Assembly: GCA_023447635.1 (NCBI GenBank)
Contig: JAEXNA010000221.1
Coordinates: 6,188-70,187 of the forward strand
Length of the DNA stretch: 64,000 nucleotides
Reading direction: 5' to 3'
Source: Vulcanimicrobiota bacterium
GTDB taxonomy: Bacteria > Vulcanimicrobiota > Xenobia > Xenobiales > JADMJV01
Shown: in pieces, positions 62,801-64,000 of the stretch
Layout of the letters: every line of letters starts with the position of its first letter
Position numbering within the stretch: position 1 is the stretch's first letter
Program-made: the position numbers and the translations under genes
Notes under the pieces: model-generated
The model's database searches: none
The model's input: the letters and a program-made list of their open reading frames with translations, nothing else
What the model was told of the DNA's origin: nothing

Positions 62801-63043
62801 CTTGGTCTGCGGACCGTAGAGCACAGCGCCGCTGCTCGAGTAGCCCGTCAGTCTCAGTTGGGTGACCGCAGCGGGCACGGCCCGTTCCAGAACGTTCTGC
62901 AGACGCAGAGTTGCGGTGGGAACGGTTGGAGCCGGAGCAGGACCCGGCCCGTCTCCCACGGTCCCGCCGCCCCCTCCCCCACCACAGCCGGTGAAGAGTA
63001 GCGCAAGCAAAAGGACAGAGCAGAAGGAGAGACGAGAAAACAA
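59804..63043 (-). CDS. giant lipoprotein with seven Big_2-type Ig domains and a beta-propeller
   Basis: About 1079 residues from TTG 63043 (GGGGG upstream); the frame stays open to 63676, but that extra part precedes the signal and is antisense to the receiver gene. Signal with lipobox LFTGC (C20), then a poly-Gly and Pro/Ala linker. From about residue 140 to 760 there are seven Big_2-like repeats of 85-90 residues (LTLAKGTSGRLQAVGRYSD and equivalents). The rest is a YVTN/lactonase-like propeller with HPSGRYIYVPD and DPTGRYLFVANS blades. It is probably surface-anchored and adhesive. It lies directly upstream of csb1 on the same strand, an odd neighbour for cas genes. Confidence 0.88.
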   Translation of the reverse strand: MFSRLSFCSVLLLALLFTGCGGGGGGGTVGDGPGPAPAPTVPTATLRLQNVLERAVPAAVTQLRLTGYSSSGAVLYGPQTKAKAAVMEFTQVPVSVRQVQVEYLQGGTPVGLGRTQVTLVEGAVFTLSDLDFEDIEASLVGLTLEPTALTLAKGTSGRLQAVGRYSDDSVLDLSNSVTWSASNPSVEVRPDGTVLARTPGTANVTASYAGRSVTASVVVTDATVASLRFEPSTFRLPSGVRQSFVVRATMSDGSQQDVTSSVTSSVDDDEVADLIGGQLVGGEPGETVLRASLGGQSAQARVEVIDAVLTRIDVSPLTPDLPLGATLQLSAVGVYSDLSTVDLSDSVTWRSQVGTLLQVSSGGLAEGLAVGSAPVTATLGETVGGTTIEVVDAVVTELSVDVTELRLLPGLRRSLVVTATYSDDSELEVTDQALYESSAPSVATVTTLGERGQIRALAAGNTTITVSFGGQETTVEVGVGDATVTGLTVGMVQLELPKGTSQTLVATAAYSDGSFYNVTSDVTWTSLDSEIAEIDALGKVTGVAEGSTSVQGTFQGRMVVLPVEVGIEPQTGLELSPSSDVTLSFPKGVSGQLTVYALHGPDTILEVTNEASYLSSDTSVLTVSTTGSVRGVLTGVAEGNATVTVSYGGFSQEVAVVVEPARLVSLKILPQDAMSAPGSFRQYTAMGIQTDGSEVDLTDRVSWSSSSAKVGFAEDPGVARLATDTPTGYNSRITVSAALGAMNTSTTLYAGAYLFAGDTRTPAQSGQSGDLTVYSYDGTGRLTLLTSHASADSPHDLAVHPSGRYIYVPDPILHRIVTFRIEPGGTLNLQQGIRSDTLPDHLTIDPTGRYLFVANSQTATIGSFIIGANGRLTANNPSRGPINVGGRPRDLDVSRDGRFLFVTDRTNSKLHTLAIDSEGRLSRVSDESGITLNGAMAPRAHPKLDQLFAIASDDRMIRWWAIGPGGQLTPYGSAAISSFYQQRLDFSPDFRYLYTVGLARVFAVELSSDGTSGTQIDNELTGTTGEEGVLESSGRFYYATRQDGAGRGIKIYRRETSGRLTFVEELATQEAASAYAVIP

Positions 63044-63233
63044 GGTGGCCCCCGTGAGAGTATTTCGCCGAACTCGGCGCTCAGCAGACCTCGTCGGCAG
63101 AAAAGCCGCGCGACGAGGCGAGGCCCATGATTCTATCTGACGCTTATCGGACCTCTCACCGAGTAATAATGCCCGCGCCTCACCGCGATTCGGTAAGATG
63201 AATATTCCATTTTGCCTAATACTCCATATCGAG

Positions 63234-63292
63234 AGGCATCGACCCAGGGGCCCGCATGGCCCCCCCGAAGCGCGACGGAAGTTCGGTTGCCT
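63234..63292 (+). ncRNA. possible structured leader before the receiver gene
   Basis: AGGCA (63234-63238) can pair with TGCCT (63288-63292), enclosing two hairpins: GGGGCC with GGCCCC (63247-63263) and CCGAA with TTCGG (63265-63286). The three-stem shape is possible in the leader of the gene at 63362. It matches no riboswitch class I know and could be chance in GC-rich DNA. The rest of the 318-bp gap 63044-63361 shows nothing definite. Confidence 0.2.
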
Positions 63293-63361
63293 GTCGTGGG
63301 GGAAAGCAACTGTTGGCCTCCCCTCTCTGTCTTCAACCGGCTCCCAATAGGAGTTCGCCTC

Positions 63362-63775
63362 ATGATTTCCGCTGAAACCCCGCCTCCCACCCAGGCCTCT
63401 GGCCGGCCCGTGATCGCCGTCTTCGAAGACGAACCCGTCGCCAGAGAGTTCTTCCAGCGCGCTCTCGAAGGCCCGTACACTGTGCTGACCTACTCCCGCA
63501 TCACGGACGGTCTCGAAGCGCTCGAGCGTGCCGATATGGTGCTCGGCGATTGGTGTATGCCCGGCGGCGGCGGAGAGGCGCTGCTGCGCTACCTCGACGG
63601 AATGACCGCCCCCCCGCCCCTGACCGTGGTCACCGCCCTCTCCATCTTCGACAAACGCCTGCAGGCCGTCCGCCACCGCGGCATCCCAATTCTTTCCAAA
63701 CCCGTCAGCCTACTAGAAATCAACGCCCACATAGCTAGCGTCATCGCCAGCCTGGCCGCCCCCGAGACAGCCTGA
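63362..63775 (+). CDS. stand-alone receiver (CheY-like) protein
   Basis: A 137-residue single-domain response regulator. ATG 63362 with TAGGAG upstream is chosen over the longer frame to 63212. The acidic pocket is FEDE (21-24), the phospho-acceptor D63 is in VLGDWCMPGG, T91 is in VVTAL and the conserved K113 is in ILSKPVS. No output domain follows, so it acts by protein contact. No histidine kinase is visible nearby, though the adjacent region outside the window may have one. It is divergent from the giant lipoprotein gene. Confidence 0.85.
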   Translation: MISAETPPPTQASGRPVIAVFEDEPVAREFFQRALEGPYTVLTYSRITDGLEALERADMVLGDWCMPGGGGEALLRYLDGMTAPPPLTVVTALSIFDKRLQAVRHRGIPILSKPVSLLEINAHIASVIASLAAPETA

Positions 63776-63786
63776 CCCCACGAAAA

Positions 63787-63882
63787 GTTTCAACGCGATC
63801 ACCTGCAACATTGCACTCACTCCCGCCACAACACCCCGCCCAGCCTGGCCATCCGAAAAGTTTCAACGCGATCACCCGCAAT
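63787..63882 (+). repeat. two CRISPR-like repeat copies, the second truncated
   Basis: A full core at 63787-63823 and a second beginning at 63860, 73 bp later. The second follows the consensus only to about 63882 (GCGATCACCCGCAA) and then stops abruptly where IS-like sequence begins. The 73-bp spacing differs from the 62 bp of the other blocks because the interval is longer. Confidence 0.8.
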
Positions 63883-63883
63883 G

Positions 63884-64000
63884 TGAGGCTGTTGAAGATT
63901 AGGGTTAAAGCATGCCAGGTGGCTGCGCCCGCATAGCTCGAATGGGCTTCAATGCGTACGAAGAAGTTTCGTGAGTACAATCTCGACCAACAGTTCCTGT
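63884..64000 (+). mobile_element. left end of an insertion sequence (IS1182/IS5-like), cut by window edge
   Basis: The sequence from about 63884 begins with a GAGGCTGTTGAAGA-type end, resembling the terminal repeats of IS1182-like elements. A transposase frame follows from 63952. The exact boundary and target duplication cannot be seen because only this end is present. Confidence 0.5.
63952..64000 (+). CDS. IS transposase, N-terminal fragment (cut by window edge)
   Basis: Sixteen complete codons, MRTKKFREYNLDQQFL, match the start of IS1182-like transposases, which open with a short basic stretch, then F-R-x-Y/D-N-x-x-Q-x-x-L before the helix that binds the ends. The catalytic domain lies beyond the window. 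It is oriented outward, to the right. Confidence 0.6.
   Translation, partial: MRTKKFREYNLDQQFL

Noticed and set aside
63044..63676. N-terminal extension of the giant lipoprotein frame
   Set aside because: Would place the lipobox signal internally and overlap the receiver gene; TTG 63043 with a ribosome site fits better.

Overview
The window is GC-rich DNA (clearly above 60% G+C over most of its length) from a bacterium with a diderm-type envelope. It carries a Wza-like outer-membrane polysaccharide export protein, several lipoproteins with clear lipoboxes, an exosortase sorting system and a large exopolysaccharide locus. GTG and TTG starts are common and many genes overlap by 4 nt. I cannot name the phylum from the sequence alone. 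No rRNA or tRNA was seen.

Region 1 (1-21 kb) is a sorting and polysaccharide region. It has a VPEID-CTERM surface protein and its processing enzyme, exosortase E fused to a CPBP/CAAX-type protease. It also has two O-antigen-ligase/TPR proteins, two FecR-domain proteins, a LysM/L,D-transpeptidase, an endonuclease/exonuclease/phosphatase-fold protein, a nucleotide-sugar epimerase, a Gfo/Idh/MocA oxidoreductase, a chain-length/kinase-like protein and a glycosyltransferase. Inserted at 8.6-11.6 kb is an incomplete set of lasso-peptide tailoring genes (B2 peptidase, nucleotidyltransferase, HPr-kinase-like, PqqD-like) next to a 25-residue leader-like peptide.

Region 2 (21-36 kb) starts with a large Ig-like-repeat lipoprotein. 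It continues with what looks like a complete paeninodin-type lasso peptide cluster: nucleotidyltransferase, ABC exporter, B2, asparagine-synthetase-like cyclase, a 43-residue precursor, a methyltransferase, PqqD-like B1 and an HPr-kinase-like gene. This runs, with short gaps and no terminator seen, into a tyrosine-kinase/Wzz pair, a glucose-1-phosphate cytidylyltransferase and a glycosyltransferase.

Region 3 (36.3-50.2 kb) is a mostly minus-strand surface-polysaccharide island of visibly lower GC. It holds a Wzy-like polymerase, an ABC flippase-like transporter, three glycosyltransferases, a pyruvyl transferase, two UDP-sugar dehydrogenases and an acyltransferase, and ends with the outer-membrane export protein.

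Region 4 (50.3-64 kb) is accessory and defence DNA. A second VPEID-CTERM protein is followed by a frameshifted Rpn-type nuclease and a type I-G (formerly I-U) CRISPR effector set (csb1, csb2, csx17). The effector set is split by an AbiE-type toxin-antitoxin pair that has its own palindromic operator-like site. No cas3, cas1, cas2 or cas4 and no ordinary CRISPR array is present. Instead, CRISPR-repeat-like 37-bp cores in roughly 62-bp units are scattered between the genes, and one copy appears to be cut by an IS element entering at the right edge. A very large Ig-like/beta-propeller lipoprotein and a stand-alone receiver protein complete the region.

Taken together, the window couples polysaccharide synthesis and export, exosortase-dependent surface sorting and RiPP production, followed by an unusual remnant or non-canonical CRISPR locus.
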